Positions 35,101 to 47,440 of a DNA stretch of 64,000 nt are shown here, one piece after another. The notes beneath the pieces were generated by a model. The model made no database searches. It was not told the DNA's origin and saw nothing but the letters and a program-made list of their open reading frames with translations. The stretch is from Circinella umbellata (Eukaryota; Mucoromycota; Mucoromycetes; Mucorales; Lichtheimiaceae), in the NCBI GenBank assembly GCA_025093555.1, contig JAIWNF010000003.1, positions 682,001 to 746,000 of the forward strand, in the 5' to 3' direction. Numbering within the stretch: position 1 is the first letter of the stretch; every line of letters starts with the position of its first letter. The position numbers were made by a program, and so were the translations under genes.

Positions 35101-37245
35101 GGAAAATGCTCTTTTTCAAGTTGCCAAAATATATGTTGTTGAATTTGATAAAGACGCTGTCGCATTTCTTGAACAACTGTATATACATTGCCTTGTTTAT
35201 TATCATTCATACATAGTTGTGCTTCTTCAATAGCCTTGTTCAAGTCAACGCTGAGTGGTGCTGATATAGGTAATCGATGAGGAGCATTTTCTGATAAATA
35301 CATATCATAGACCATTCTAACGTCCTGTAAAAATGTCGAATCATCTCGAGCACCCGCCATTTCTGAGTTTTTAAAGCCCTCTACAATCAACCAGAATTGA
35401 AGTTTCATCATGTCTCCTCGTCGATCCATAAATTCCATAAAGTAAGATAATCCAGCGGTGTTTGTGAGAATATCGTACAAGTTGAAACCAAAAGGTTGTG
35501 GTGTATTAGCTTCACTTGGTTTTCGACGAGGAGAAAAGAATTGTGAACGTGAACTTTTCCGACCATCATAGTTTTCACCAGTCAAGACAGCGATCCGTTT
35601 ATCAACTCGTTTCTTTGCAACACTAAGGCGATTTAGATAAACAATAACATCTTCCACCTTTTCTCCATCAATGATTTCTTCAGGATCTCGATCATCTAAA
35701 AAAAAAGGCCCCCCCCCGTTTATAAAACGTTTATGTCAGTGTTATGTTCACCTTCTTATTCCCACTGCTTGATATGTATAAATATCACATACGAATTAAT
35801 GCACGTTTTTTACGGATCTGCGTTACGATGTCATTGCGTACGCGTTTGAGCTCCAATAAATTTTTTTCTTCCTCAATAATCCTCAAAAAGTCTTGAAAAG
35901 TGCGTCTGCCCATTTTAATACTTCCAAATCCACGTTGTTTGCCAGTGTCCACTTCATCCTCCCACTGATCGCCAAACATTGAAGATAAAGAGTTCATTTG
36001 CATTAAACTAGGTCGACGAGGTTTACCACTTGGTGGCGCCGATATTGAGTCTTCCGCAAGCTCCTCCACAACTTCATCCAAATCGGTTGAATGTTTGTTG
36101 AGCACTTCACGTAGTTTGCGTACCATTTTTCTTAAATGATAAAATAGGAGAAATATTTTATTATCATCAGTTTTCATATGTCACACACGAATTTCTCACG
36201 AATATATATTACTTACTGTTCTCGTATAGCTTTTCCCAACTATAAGTAACAATGAAAAAAGAACGTCAGATACGTATATGTATGTGTATATATAGATCAT
36301 AATAAGCGTTTATAAGAATAATAAATAAAAAAAACTTACATAACCATCAATCGTTTGATTCCAGTAATCTGGCTCTGCAATCATATTCATGATAGGTTGC
36401 AATACGGCACATGAAACAAGTTCACGTATAATTACGTTAACTGGTCCACTATCTAATTCCTTTTTATCTAAAACATATGGTAATACTCGTTCGACAACTT
36501 GGCGCAGATGTACAACTTCTGTTGGTTTTGTTGTCATAGCGGCAGTTGTCAGGGCTGGATGAAGTTTGCCACCACGAAACTGGGACGCCAACAACAAATC
36601 CAATTCATCGGACTGGGTTAGGGACCGTTCTAACGACCTTCCACGCAGTGATATCTCGGCAGCTCGGAATTCTGAGATATGCGCCGTTATAAGCGGAACA
36701 AGACGATTGACAAGAATTCCGAACAGATCTGCTTCCTGGATCCGTTGCTTGAGTGCGAGTGCTGCTGCTCGGATGATTTTATCCACAGACTTGCGAAACG
36801 AGACTTCCATCGGACCGGCAACATAAGCGAACCAATAGTCAATAAAGTCACGAATAACATATGTTAAAAGCTCCTCAAAAACTTCGGATATCTCGTCCGA
36901 TTCGGGCGCGATTGACAATGGTGGTGTTTTAATGGTGTTGTCTTGTATACGTTGTTGTTGTACTTGAGGCCATACTGTAATATGGGCAAATCGGAATGGT
37001 CGAAAATCACGCTGGCGTTGCTTTCTTCGATTGCTTTGAGATGGTGAAACAAAATATTTGACATATATATAAAGGACGATAATGTTGAATAGCACAAGCG
37101 ATAAAATTGTACCCAGAACAAGTTTGATTGCCCAAAAGAGATAATGAAGTGTTTGAGGCCAGGCTGCTGTTACAAAAGCTGTGATGGAAATTACAAAAAC
37201 GGTCAAGAATATCGAGTGTGATTTTTCAAGTAAAACTTTGGGCAT
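32151..37245 (-). CDS. MDM1: Sorting nexin with PXA, RGS, PX and nexin-C domains (Mdm1/SNX13 type)
   Basis: Seven exons (37245-36340, 36239-36217, 36130-35793, 35695-33816, 33693-32726, 32608-32427, 32317-32151) give 1487 residues. Two hydrophobic segments in residues ~9-60 anchor it to a membrane. A PXA domain follows (~110-310; EEVFEELLTYVIRDFIDYWF-like, SEPDYWNQ-like AEPDYWNQTIDGY), then an RGS domain (~475-620; LYDILTNTAGLSYFMEFMDR, LQFWLIVEGFKN). Next come a long disordered acidic/Ser-rich linker, a coiled coil, a PX domain (~1050-1175; GWIVARRYSEFFALHQKL, FPSKW) and the nexin C-terminal domain. Family members tether ER to vacuole/lysosome or lipid droplets through PX-phosphoinositide binding. 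Exon 2 is only 23 nt, and nine consecutive alanines occur in the nexin-C linker. ATG 37245 is the first in-frame ATG. Confidence 0.92.
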
Positions 37246-38454
37246 ATTGAGCGTTGATCGCAACTTTCATGTTTTCTCTTGTTCGAATAAAACAACACAG
37301 AAAAAGAGAGCTTCCCTTTTGAAGAGATACGCCGAGTAAGCTGACTTTTTATATGGCTGCTTTTTTGATAAACTTTATATTTTTTTTTCCCTTTATGCAT
37401 ACACGTGATGGACTTTTTTTTTAAATTTTTCATATTCCATTCCACAAGAATGTATTATAGAGTTATCGTAAAAGGGGTTTATATTTAGTGTGTACAACTT
37501 AATCTATTGTGTTCTTTTTTAATAAATGTATCTATAGAGGGATCAATCTTTGAAGGATAATAAATTTCAGAATAAAAATTTACATGATAACTTGCTGTCG
37601 TCAGATTAATCGTGCTTCTTTCGCATCTTGATGATGACTTAGGTCAGCTTAAAAAATGTCTATATCACACGGTATATCTTACTAAGCAGCATTTTCCATT
37701 CTCTATTTTCTTATAAATGAATAGATTTGCTCAAACTATTTACATACAGATAACCTCCCTCCCAAAATATAATAATCATTAATGAATAAAGAAAAGATTA
37801 GCGCATATTGGTTCAACCGTAGCTTTTTAGTAACTATTACTACAGCTACAGTTCTATATATTACTCATAATGGTATCTATTAGCTTTAGCACAATATTTG
37901 ATTTTTACAATATGGTATAGTGGATGGAATAAAAGTCGATTAGTAGTAACCTTTGGGTTGGCATATGAGTTAAGTCTACTTTATGTATTGGGCCGAATAT
38001 TTGTTATTATATTACTGTAACAGTATTACATTAAGGTGTGAGATTAGCTAATGCAAATTAATTCAACAACGACTTTCTACATTATGAGTTACTTATATGC
38101 ACTTTTTATTACTGGATATTTTGTTCGTCAAGACTGAATAAGTTGATAATTTAAAATTAGTAATAAGCCTTAATTGCGGTGTATATAAAATAAGGATAGC
38201 TAATAATGATGACACTTCCTTCAAAAAATGTTATATGGAACCAATAATTATTAAGGAAGAGATCAAGATTTCTTCTTCCGCTTGCTATATGTTACACAGT
38301 GCGACACGCGTGCTATAGCAGAACAGGAATTTTTGGCGTTTCTTTTATTTATAAACAGAGCTCTTTCTCACTTCCTTTTTTTTTTTCCTATTTGCATTGT
38401 CAAGATCGGGTCTGGATGTCCAACTTGATATCACTTAATTCTATATAAAAGCGT
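37246..38454. other. Divergent upstream spacer
   Basis: Separates the sorting nexin gene (-) from the small membrane protein gene (+). It is AT-rich and holds the broken coding-like segment described at 37782-38137. A CT/T-rich tract and TATAAAAG at about 38442-38449 lie just upstream of the next ATG. Confidence 0.5.
37782..38137 (+). pseudogene. Possible remnant or unresolved gene for a membrane protein
   Basis: Not recognised. A 33-codon frame starting ATG at 37782 runs into a different frame open from 37871 to 38020, which translates as a strongly hydrophobic, aromatic-rich stretch (WYLLALAQYLIFTIWYSGWN, then GLAYELSLLYVLGRIFVIILL). A third short piece in the same frame (38078-38137) reads YIMSYLYALFITGYFVRQD. 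The composition looks like transmembrane helices rather than random AT-rich DNA. I could not join the pieces with consensus splice sites, so a decayed gene is more likely than an intact one. Confidence 0.3.
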
Positions 38455-38868
38455 ATGCGCAAACTCGCCGGGGTTATTCTAGCCTTTTGGTTGGGTTATT
38501 TAACTGCATCGTTCGGCCTTTTTAATCTTTTATTAGAAGAGGTACAAATGTATTCTTGTCCATCGTCATCAAAAATATTAGAACGAACTAATTCTAAATA
38601 TACAACAACAAAATTAAAATCATTTAGAAAGCGGCACTTTATATTTTAATTGCACTTGCAGCATCTTATTTAGTCATCTTTATTCCGTTGGAACGTATTG
38701 CAGAAGGAGAGGCACAAAGTGTAAGAAAGAGTTTTTACTTTTCTTTTTCTTTTAGTGTCTTTTATATATAACTAACATGAACGTGTTTATCTTTCCTCTT
38801 TTTAGAGTGCAGGATACCCCTTTCGTACATCAGCACGAGAACATCTACAACGACGTGGAAGCTTTTAG
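38455..38868 (+). CDS. Small two-helix membrane protein, unknown
   Basis: Not recognised. Three exons (38455-38541, 38628-38720, 38806-38868), all joined in phase 0, give 80 residues. Two transmembrane helices are visible: residues ~5-26 (AGVILAFWLGYLTASFGLFN) and ~32-50 (LYILIALAASYLVIFIPL). A short acidic connector (LERIAEGEAQS) and a basic tail (FRTSAREHLQRRGSF) follow. The small size and hairpin layout resemble accessory subunits of ER or mitochondrial membrane complexes, but no specific family can be assigned. Clean phase-0 joins with GTAAGA and GTACAA donors and TTTAG acceptors support the model. It lies close to and convergent with the enoyl-CoA hydratase gene, 173 bp away. Confidence 0.62.
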
Positions 38869-39041
38869 GGTCCATTTTTTATATTACTTTATCAAACATT
38901 CTCACACACAAACATATATAAACCACACATGCTATATAACAAAAACAAAACATAATAGATTCATTTTCTTTTTTTATTTGTAAAAACAATACATCATACA
39001 ATTATTACTATTACATGTAAAAAACATATTAAAATATAGAT

Positions 39042-40198
39042 TTATAATTTGCTCTTCTTCCTGAGTGGTGCAGGATTCTTCCAGTTGGGAGCTCTCTTAT
39101 TTGCGAAAGCATTTAACCCTTCAGCAAGGTTAGCCCCATTGCGCCAAGTAATAGCTTCTTCGGAATTCATCCATTCATTTGTAGCCTCAACCATGGATGC
39201 TCTTTCCATCGCCAACATAATACCAAACTTCGTGATAAAAATAGCATCGGGACTATTTGCAATGATCTTTTTTGCCCAAACGAGCGCAGCTTGGACAATA
39301 TCAACATCATTTTCAACAACTTCATTTACGAGATCATATTTTTTGAATTCTTCAGCAGTGAGATGTCGTCCTGTAAGTGCAATTTCACTTACAACCTGAT
39401 AACTTACAGCACGAGCCAGCCGTGCTAAACCGCCAGCAGCAATTGTTACACCTCGCTTGACTATTATTTTCCATGATTCAATATATATATTTGGCAGTTG
39501 AAGTTAATGTGTTGATTTCGAAAACTAGATCCATTGATATTGCAAAATTAAAAGAAAATATACCTTCTGGTAGACCAAACTTGGATTTTTTAGTTGCTAC
39601 AATGATATTGCATGCAAGAGCCATTTCGGTACCACCACCTATTATCGAAAATTAAGTCACTATGGCAATCATAGGGAAAGAAAAAGGAAAAGAAAAGCAA
39701 AATTGCTAATCACCATGCCAACACTATTTATGGTCAAAAAATCTAATCACTTACCAAGTGCATAACCATCCACGGCAGCAATAACAGGCTTTCTAGCCAA
39801 TCCCCTATTACTTAATCCACCGAATCCTGTTGGCGGCATAGTCTCTCCAGAACCTTGGGTGTTTACACCACTACTTTTGTCTTTGTTCCAATTAACAAGA
39901 TCCATTCCCGCACAGAAAGCTTTACCACCTGTACCTGTGAGCTATTATTTCACCGTATCAAATATAAAAGAAAGTTATTTTCTTTTATTTCGTGTAATAA
40001 CTCTTTTATTTCTGATTATAAACTTACAATAATACACCAAATCTCATCAGTATCTTCTGCCCAATCAAGAATTCTTGACATTTCAAAGTTAGCTTCAGGA
40101 TTCAACGCATTGAATTGTTTGGGGCGATTGATTGTGATGAGAAGTACATGAGCTTCAGGAATGGATAACAGAAAGTATTCTGCTGAAGGGAGTTGCAT
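39042..40198 (-). CDS. Enoyl-CoA hydratase/isomerase family protein with PTS1
   Basis: Crotonase-fold enzyme acting on an acyl-CoA, probably in peroxisomal beta-oxidation. Four exons (40198-40028, 39941-39755, 39638-39564, 39460-39042) give 283 residues. Motifs include HVLLITINRPKQFNALNPE, GTGGKAFCAGMDL (oxyanion hole), KPVIAAVDGYALGGGTEMAL and CNIIVATKKSKFGLPE. The Glu of GGGTEMAL and the Glu of FGLPE correspond to family catalytic positions. The protein ends RKKSKL: the last three residues SKL are a canonical peroxisomal targeting signal. Hydratase, delta3-delta2 isomerase and carnitine-racemase-like activities share this fold and are not distinguished here. Fungal mitochondrial homologues usually carry a presequence; none is visible. 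Confidence 0.9.
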
Positions 40199-43100
40199 TG
40201 TTAGAAAAAAAAGGGTATCGAAAGGGTTATTAGAAAAATGAAAAAATGGTATATATAAGAAAGAAATGTATGATATTATGCATGGTATATTGGGGCTATT
40301 CACACCTTACTAATGTGAATCTTTTCTCCCCACGCACCATTTTTTGCTGACATTTTTAACGCATAAAGCAACAAAGTCAGCCACAAGTGTCACGTCCACC
40401 CCAATTAAATTATTGACTGACACTAAAAGTCCATGTTGGTGTATCATTGTATTCTAGCCAAGTTTTTATTTTTCTGGCGGTTGATTTGCTAACGCTATTG
40501 ATCACTATAGACCATTAAGAATTAGGAGAAATACTAGTAAGCGTGCTTACAGTTGATGTACATGTAATACGTACATGATAATTTATGACAGTCATGAGTT
40601 TTTTATTCTTTTACATACCCTTAAGTTTTTTTTACATATAAGACATGAATTAATTATATAACAGTGTGTTTCTCTAACACATCTCTGTTTTTTTATCTCC
40701 ATACAGTATTCCCCCCCCCCAGTATTCAGTAAAGGGATGCTTTTGTTTCATATCCAATATCTGTCATTACTTGCAGATTTGAAAAAAAAAACTTCTTACC
40801 TGGATTCAATAATATAATTATTTGATTTTTTTTTCTTGGTGACAATGTTTACATTATATAATAAGGAGCTGATAGATATCCAAGAATCTTAAAAAGTACA
40901 AAATAAACTTATAAGAAAGAATACGTAAAATTTTCAAATACAAGAAAAAAATCTCATTTTTTTTGAGGAGCTGAAAACAAGAGATACGTAACCTCCTTCA
41001 TCAAGAGTTATTTTTCCACGAGTTTTATATTTGGATGAGGGACCGTTTGTATATTATTCAAATGTCCATATAATACACCTTTCACAATACCATAATCATT
41101 CTGTAGCACCATCGTATCCAGGTCCATAGTCGCGAATGATCAATACGAATCTTCGAGAACGCTTAAGTATTGAGCGAGTAGAACAGCTAAGCGTTTAATA
41201 GGCAAGTCAAAACCAAGATAGAACGGTACCCTCTGTTGTGTATGCAATTTAGAACGTAACACAAAATAGAATGATAAGTACTATTGAGGCTCATTATACG
41301 GAGAATACATTTTGAATGGTACTATTGGTGTTAATTTCATTGATAAATATCTTCATACTGTTGAAACTTTCTACAGTATATTATAAGAGTTTCGTCAATT
41401 ACATTAACTGATGCCCATTCAATCACACGTTGTCTCTAAATATCATTTCCCCTGTATACTTATATCTCTGCTTCCTTCTTTTCATACAAATATAATTCAA
41501 TTCCCTTCTCGATGCTTAAAATAAAAAATATGTTTCCGGGTTTGTTACGTATACCACTTACCCAAGTGTTTTGTAAACTACAAGAGCGTGTTAATTCCCA
41601 CTTACCTATTCCATCGAATTATGCTTGGTATGTATGTTTATAATATATATATTTTTGCATACAAAAGCTTGAAGTATTTTTCTTCGATCTTTATTGAGCA
41701 TTTTAAATTATAACACTCCGTTAAATTTTTCTGATCTTCATTTCGCATGTTGCTCTTAATTATCAATCAGCTGAAAAAATCGATACTTATATATATATGG
41801 TATGTAGTTACGTAGTATATAAACATTGCGATAATAGCTCGAAAATTCAAGAATTACAAGGTTCAACATTTATGCATGAAAAAAAATTACCCGGAAATGT
41901 GCTCAAGGCGTGATTTTGACAAGCGATGTTTGCATTAAAGTGGTACAATGATACGTATCCTTTGGTTCATAAAATCTATACGGTTTCGTGCCACACGATA
42001 CATTTTATATTTGTTTATAGCCGAAATACATTTTCGACTTTAAGCATCAAGATTACCAGCTATATTTCTTGTTTTATGTGCTAAAATGACATACGTACTA
42101 CAACAATGGAGCGTATGCTAAGGTAATCCAGTCTACATATTATGATCGAATTACATGCATGTTTATTGCAAATAATTTTAGAAGGTAAAAAGAAGAACGA
42201 TCATCTTTTTGATAGCTCCTGTGTATATTAGTGATAACGCTTTTATTACGGGTATCCTTTTTATCTTATACTTTTTATAGACAAGCAAGTATGTATTTCG
42301 ATTTATGTTGTGAATACATAACAATATTACGGCTTCTTTTTTAGTTATATTTGCAATAATCTTACTGATGCATCCAAAAAGTTACATAATTATTTGTATA
42401 TTTGTTGCCATCACATTACCCATCATAGAAAACAATAATAGAAGACAATGGAAAAAGAAACTTTACCCCTATCGTATGTTCTACCATTGGTTGTGGGCAA
42501 ACTGCATATTATGTTTTCTTAAAGAAAAATCCGCGTAATGGTTCTACCATTGATGTTCCAAAATATTTGTTGTTTATCATTGAGTCTGTCTCGTTCACCT
42601 GATGATTGTATTAGATGTCCCCCAAACGTTATAATTTTAAGCTTGAAATAATCTATATAAAATAGCAAAATGGGGAAACATGCTTCCGAGATCCTGTTGC
42701 CTGCAACCCTGCAACTGGTTGTTGCTAGTTATTGTTGTACTTTCCGGGGCTACCTAAGCAAATATATTTAATTAAAGATATACAAGCTAATGTTATTAAT
42801 GCATCTTTTATAGGTTCTACTCAATTTTATTATTAGAGGATTTGTGAATGATACGTAGTCTATAGTCAATAATAATAGCATGAATTTACGTTGTCTTGGC
42901 AAGAAACTTCTTGATGAAAAGGAAGCACTGTTACACGGGTACAAAATAAAATTAATAGTCCCCCCACTTTGGGGTGGAACAAATGGAGATCAGGTACTAA
43001 AAATGTCAAGATAATGGAGTGAGGCTATTAGTAAGTAGAGAATACACCAGGATTAACAAACTCCAATATATGGAAATATATTCACTTAGAAAATAGATGA

Positions 43101-43389
43101 CCTGAAACTCATACTCCTGCCAAAGACCAAGGATACCTAAAAAAATGATTCCCGACATCGTTTCGGCCTCCGTGAAATTGTATACACGGAAACGGGAAAA
43201 GGATTTCGCTGGATCTAATCGCCACAGGTACAAACTTTTTTTTGGGACTGATCAAATAAATAATATATAAGGAATCAAGTGAAAAAAAGTTTGGTAGAAT
43301 ATACTTTATTTCCGATTCTTCTTTTCTTTAACTTTCTTCTTCTTTGATACTATATCATAGAACTGACAACAAAGAAAAAGCTATTAATT
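40199..43389. other. Long AT-rich spacer
   Basis: About 3.2 kb between two divergent genes. Apart from the coding-like fragments at 41512-42538, I see no gene. A minus-strand 75-codon frame at 43006-43233 and a 34-codon ATG frame at about 42670 have no recognisable features. A short inverted motif (CCCCCCACTTTGGGGTGG) lies at about 42960-42978. Confidence 0.45.
41512..42538 (+). pseudogene. Possible decayed or unresolved multi-exon membrane protein gene
   Basis: Not recognised. Several plus-strand pieces look like protein: an ATG exon at 41512 (MLKIKNMFPGLLRIPLTQVF, then QERVNSHLPIPSNYAW) ending at a GTATGT donor; a piece near 41840 (SKIQELQGSTFMHEKKLPGN); one near 41935 (LKWYNDTYPLVHKIYTVSCH); one near 42200 (IFLIAPVYISDNAFITGILF); and a 65-codon open segment 42344-42538, preceded by TTTTTTAG and ending CILCFLKEKSA-stop. 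The last two are clearly hydrophobic helices followed by a basic stretch. Joining all pieces in one frame by consensus introns fails near 41900-41940, so either the gene is broken or I have missed an exon. Confidence 0.33.
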
Positions 43390-45904
43390 ATGACACAACA
43401 ACATCAGTCAATAACAATAGTGCCGTCTGCGCCAAAAACTACCAATAATTATGCACATCGTAGTATTAGTGAGAGTGATGATGAAGACGATGCTCGAACT
43501 GTACGTGATGGAGATACAAAAAGACCTCCTTTACGGGAAAGAGATTCTGATCAAGTGACGACCGTTGTAAAAGAACAATCATTGACGATGACAAACACAC
43601 CTTGGTATAATAAGGATTTGCTTAGTATCGGCAAAAAAACACAAATTCTCGATCCAAGAGATTATTCAATGTTAAAAAAATCCACGATTCTTCTTGTTGT
43701 GGCAATCGCTGGAACAATGTACGCTTATTTTTTTTTTATTTGCTACCTATCAACACGGGTTTCTTCTTGATTTTGATTATTGATAAGAGAATACTTACTA
43801 AAATAATTTTATAGGTCTCCAGTTGCTACCACAATTTACGTAAGTGATGATGATATCTTTGCAGTATTATTCTTACCGCATAAACTGAATTTTGCTACTC
43901 GGAATGAAGAATCTAACCATACATTTAATCGATATTATTTGTAGTATCCAGCTCTTGTAGATATGCAACAGGGACTCAACGCAACTGACACTTCTATTAA
44001 CGCATCGCTTAGTGTTTTCACTTTTGTCACTGCTTTGTTTCCTCTTCCGTGGGCTGTGTTAGGTGATCGATTTGGGCGTCGACCCATATATCTTCTCTCG
44101 TTCTTCATTTCTGTGGTTGGAAGCATATGTTGCGCTGTATCTGTGAATATTGGTATGTTCATTGCTTTTCGAGCAATTAGTGCTATCGGTTCTTCATCCG
44201 TAAGTCAATTTCGTTTTGAAATAAACATGTGTTTATGTACGACCCCGATCATACCTTATTTGTAAATGCGACTTACATAATAGGAAATTATGCATATAGG
44301 TTATGTCAATGGGCGCTGGAACGATTTCGTACGCATATCATTTTGATTTTCTAAACAAATAGTATAGATAGTTATGTATATGCTAACTCTATATTGACAT
44401 GTAATTATTTAGTGATATATTTGAGCCACATCAACGAGGCCGTGCATTCGCTTATTATACGAGTGGACCACTGGTAAAATATAAATTATTTAAGTTTTTA
44501 TTTATTCAATTGAATAACTAACGAAACGCATACCCTCCCGTCCGTTATATTCATTTTATAAAGTTAGGACCAGCCATTGCGTAAGTGGAAGAGTTTCTTT
44601 TAAGAGAAGGCTTAAAGTATATTTAGAAAAAGGAAAAAAAAATATATTAACTACTGTTTTTGTTTTTCGCATTTTCTATAACTCGTTTTTTGTCTGTACG
44701 TATGTGATTATCATCATCAACGTACAACAGTCCAATTATTGGTGGATATCTAAATCAAGAACTTGGATGGAGAAGCACATTTTGGTTTTTAGCGATTTTT
44801 GCACTCTGTATTTGGCTCGGTATCCTTTTAATACTGCCAGAAACTTGGAGACCATTGGAAAAAAAAGTAAAGAATGCAGAGAACTATAATGATGAAAAAC
44901 AAGGTGATAATTCAAAAACCACGAACAAGGACAAAAAGATAAATCTCAGTGTACTTTTAGGTCCTCTTCAATTGTTTCGCTTTACAAATATTACACTTGC
45001 TGTGTCATTCGTTGGCATCCTGTAGGTTTCTTTAATTGTAAATCCCCCATCTCCATGACTGTATATTGTTTTAAGCTAACAGTTAATCATTCCACTTTTT
45101 TTACGTCACATTTATTAGTTTCTTTGTATACTATCTCATTAACACTAATTTTACAAGAATCTATACTAATCAATATGGTCTTGATTCTGGCACTGTAGGC
45201 CTGTGCTATTTACCAATGGCTGGCGGTGCTATTTTGGGTGGACTTGCAGGTGGTAGATTTTCGGATGCAACTTATAGAAAGCATGCGAAAAAAGTCAATA
45301 ACAAAGACGAAATTTATGCGGAAATGCGTCTTGGTGGTCCCGTATTTTACGCTTCACTTATACTTCAACTTTTTGCATTCATCGCTTTTGGGTGGTGTAT
45401 TCAAGAAAATGTACATTATGGTATTGGTCTCATGTGTCTATTTTTCCGTATGTATAAAAAATCAATAATGGAAAGTTGAGAAGCATAGATTCATTTTGCA
45501 TGCCACTAACAAAAATAAAAATTGTTGAATAGTTGGATTTTCTCTCATGGTCCCAAATGTGACAGTCTCCGCGTATCTTGTGGATTGTTTCTCAAAACAA
45601 GGTGCTTCGATCACTGGTATGCCTTGACTTTCTTTTTGACAACTCAAAATATATGGCTCGAAATTTTTTTTCTTCTTAACATGTCTCTTTTTTCTTCTCC
45701 CTTTTTTCAGCTTGTAACAATTTTTTGCGATACATCATGGCTGGCGTTGGATCATTAATTGCTTCGGACATTGAGCGTGCACTAGGCTCTGGTATTCTTT
45801 ATACTGTTTGTGGTGCTATTATGCTATTGATTTCAGTTAATATGATTGTAATCCGTATTAATGGTAAAAAATGGGCCATGAAGAGAAAGGAACCTTGTAT
45901 TTAA
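43390..45904 (+). CDS. MFS multidrug-type exporter (DHA1 family)
   Basis: Plasma-membrane proton antiporter of the major facilitator superfamily. Ten exons (43390-43718, 43815-43839, 43945-44199, 44300-44328, 44413-44473, 44564-44580, 44731-45021, 45119-45447, 45533-45616, 45711-45904) give 537 residues. After a ~105-residue hydrophilic N terminus come 12 predicted helices. MFS motif A is GDRFGRRP after TM2. The TM5 region reads GPLLGPAIAPIIGGYLNQEL, matching the antiporter motif C region of drug:H+ exporters, followed by LGWRSTFWFLAI. A charged central loop (VKNAENYNDEKQGDN) separates the halves; the C-terminal half has GLCYLPMAGGAILGG and ends KRKEPCI. Exons 2, 4 and 6 are tiny (25, 29 and 17 nt) but each is needed to restore the family motifs. 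The substrate is unknown. Confidence 0.9.
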
Positions 45905-47440
45905 ACAAATATTACGCATCAAATCAAAAAGCGCACATATCATATAATTCATCATTGCATTTATCATCTAAAAATCTACTTAAAAATCTCTAAGAAGAAC
46001 AAAGGACCTCATTTCCATTCTAACTCATTATATACATTTTATTATACACTATTAACTCATTATTATCATACCTTTTTTAAATTGTCATTAGTATTTGCAT
46101 TTGCCAAAACTTTCTTGCATTCTAAAATACATCATTTATTGATGATGTACTATCTCTTACATTACACATATGGTATAATATTACAAAATAAATATTATCT
46201 ATTATATGATACAGTACATAACTAAATAACTAAATAATAAATTTGGGCGTATACTATCATAGTCTATAACATAAAATAAGCAATTACGTGTATATATTTT
46301 TTATTCTCTCTTTAAATAAAAAGTAAACGAATTGAAAAGAAAATATTATGTATTACGCTGTACGTAAAACAAAAAATAGATGTAGCAACATGTATACTAA
46401 TACTTTCACGTTACGTACTGGTTATTATGTACTTCTGAGACAGCTGGAGAAACAAATTGTACACGCGATTTAGCACATCCTACTCTATACATTACTACGT
46501 ACTTACTGTAAATATTCAAAGTATATTTGATGAGGATAAATCCAATATAGGTAACCACCCAGGATTTAAGTACGTATATATATAACTATTATGTAGTAGG
46601 TGAACTGAAAACACAACCACCAAATATTTTAATAGCTAAAAATTTCATTCGAACTCGACAAAATATATTTTAATAGATACAATACATACCAATAAGTATA
46701 CAATCGCTGTTCACACAATATATATTATTCGCAGAGATTGTTAAACTGCTGAAATATACATCAATTGGGGTGTTGTAATAAATAAGCCAGTTGGATTTTT
46801 TTTCACACGGAAATTAGCGAACATATATAATCATTACAGCTTGTTTCTTTTTTCACTATGCATAAAAAATATTACGAAATTTTTTAAACAATCTCAGTCA
46901 TCAATAACCAATTATTCCCATCGATTTTGGGTAATCAATAATGGTGTCACGAATTTTTTTTTTCTACATTTAATTTGATACCCTCAATCTTTTGAGTCTT
47001 TCATTGTCGTGGGATCATTATTGTCTTCATCAATTTTATTTATGCAATACGATACTTTTTTTTCCACGACATTGCTAACTATGGGATAGTTCCGATTTTG
47101 CATCTTATTTTCAACGTATTATTATTCTTGACAGTTACATTATATTCAATCTATTATAGGTAATAACTTCTTTAAAGTAGTAACCCATCTTTTACGTACA
47201 TACGTGTTGTAGTTGTGGAAAAAAATATATATTTTTAATAATATTAATTCGTACCACAATTTTTTATTCGCTGTACTTTAGTGAAGAAAAATTAAAAAAT
47301 GAAAATAAAAAACGTATAAATACAACAACACTTCTTGATAATAAAATAATAGTAATCATCCATCATTTATTTTAACGGTTCTTTCTTAAGAAAACCCTTT
47401 TACTATTGTTTTTTCTTATTATAATTATAAACTATCAAGA
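45905..47440. other. AT-rich spacer with lipase promoter
   Basis: No coding segment seen. Dense TA and ACGTA-type short motifs occur (many TACGTA between 46220 and 47190). The 100 bp before the lipase ATG are T-rich followed by a short A-rich leader. Confidence 0.5.

Noticed and set aside
43006..43233. 75-codon minus-strand frame in the spacer before the MFS gene
   Set aside because: No recognisable domain, no good splice partners; a GTATCCTTGG within it was considered as a U12 donor but has no branch site nearby.
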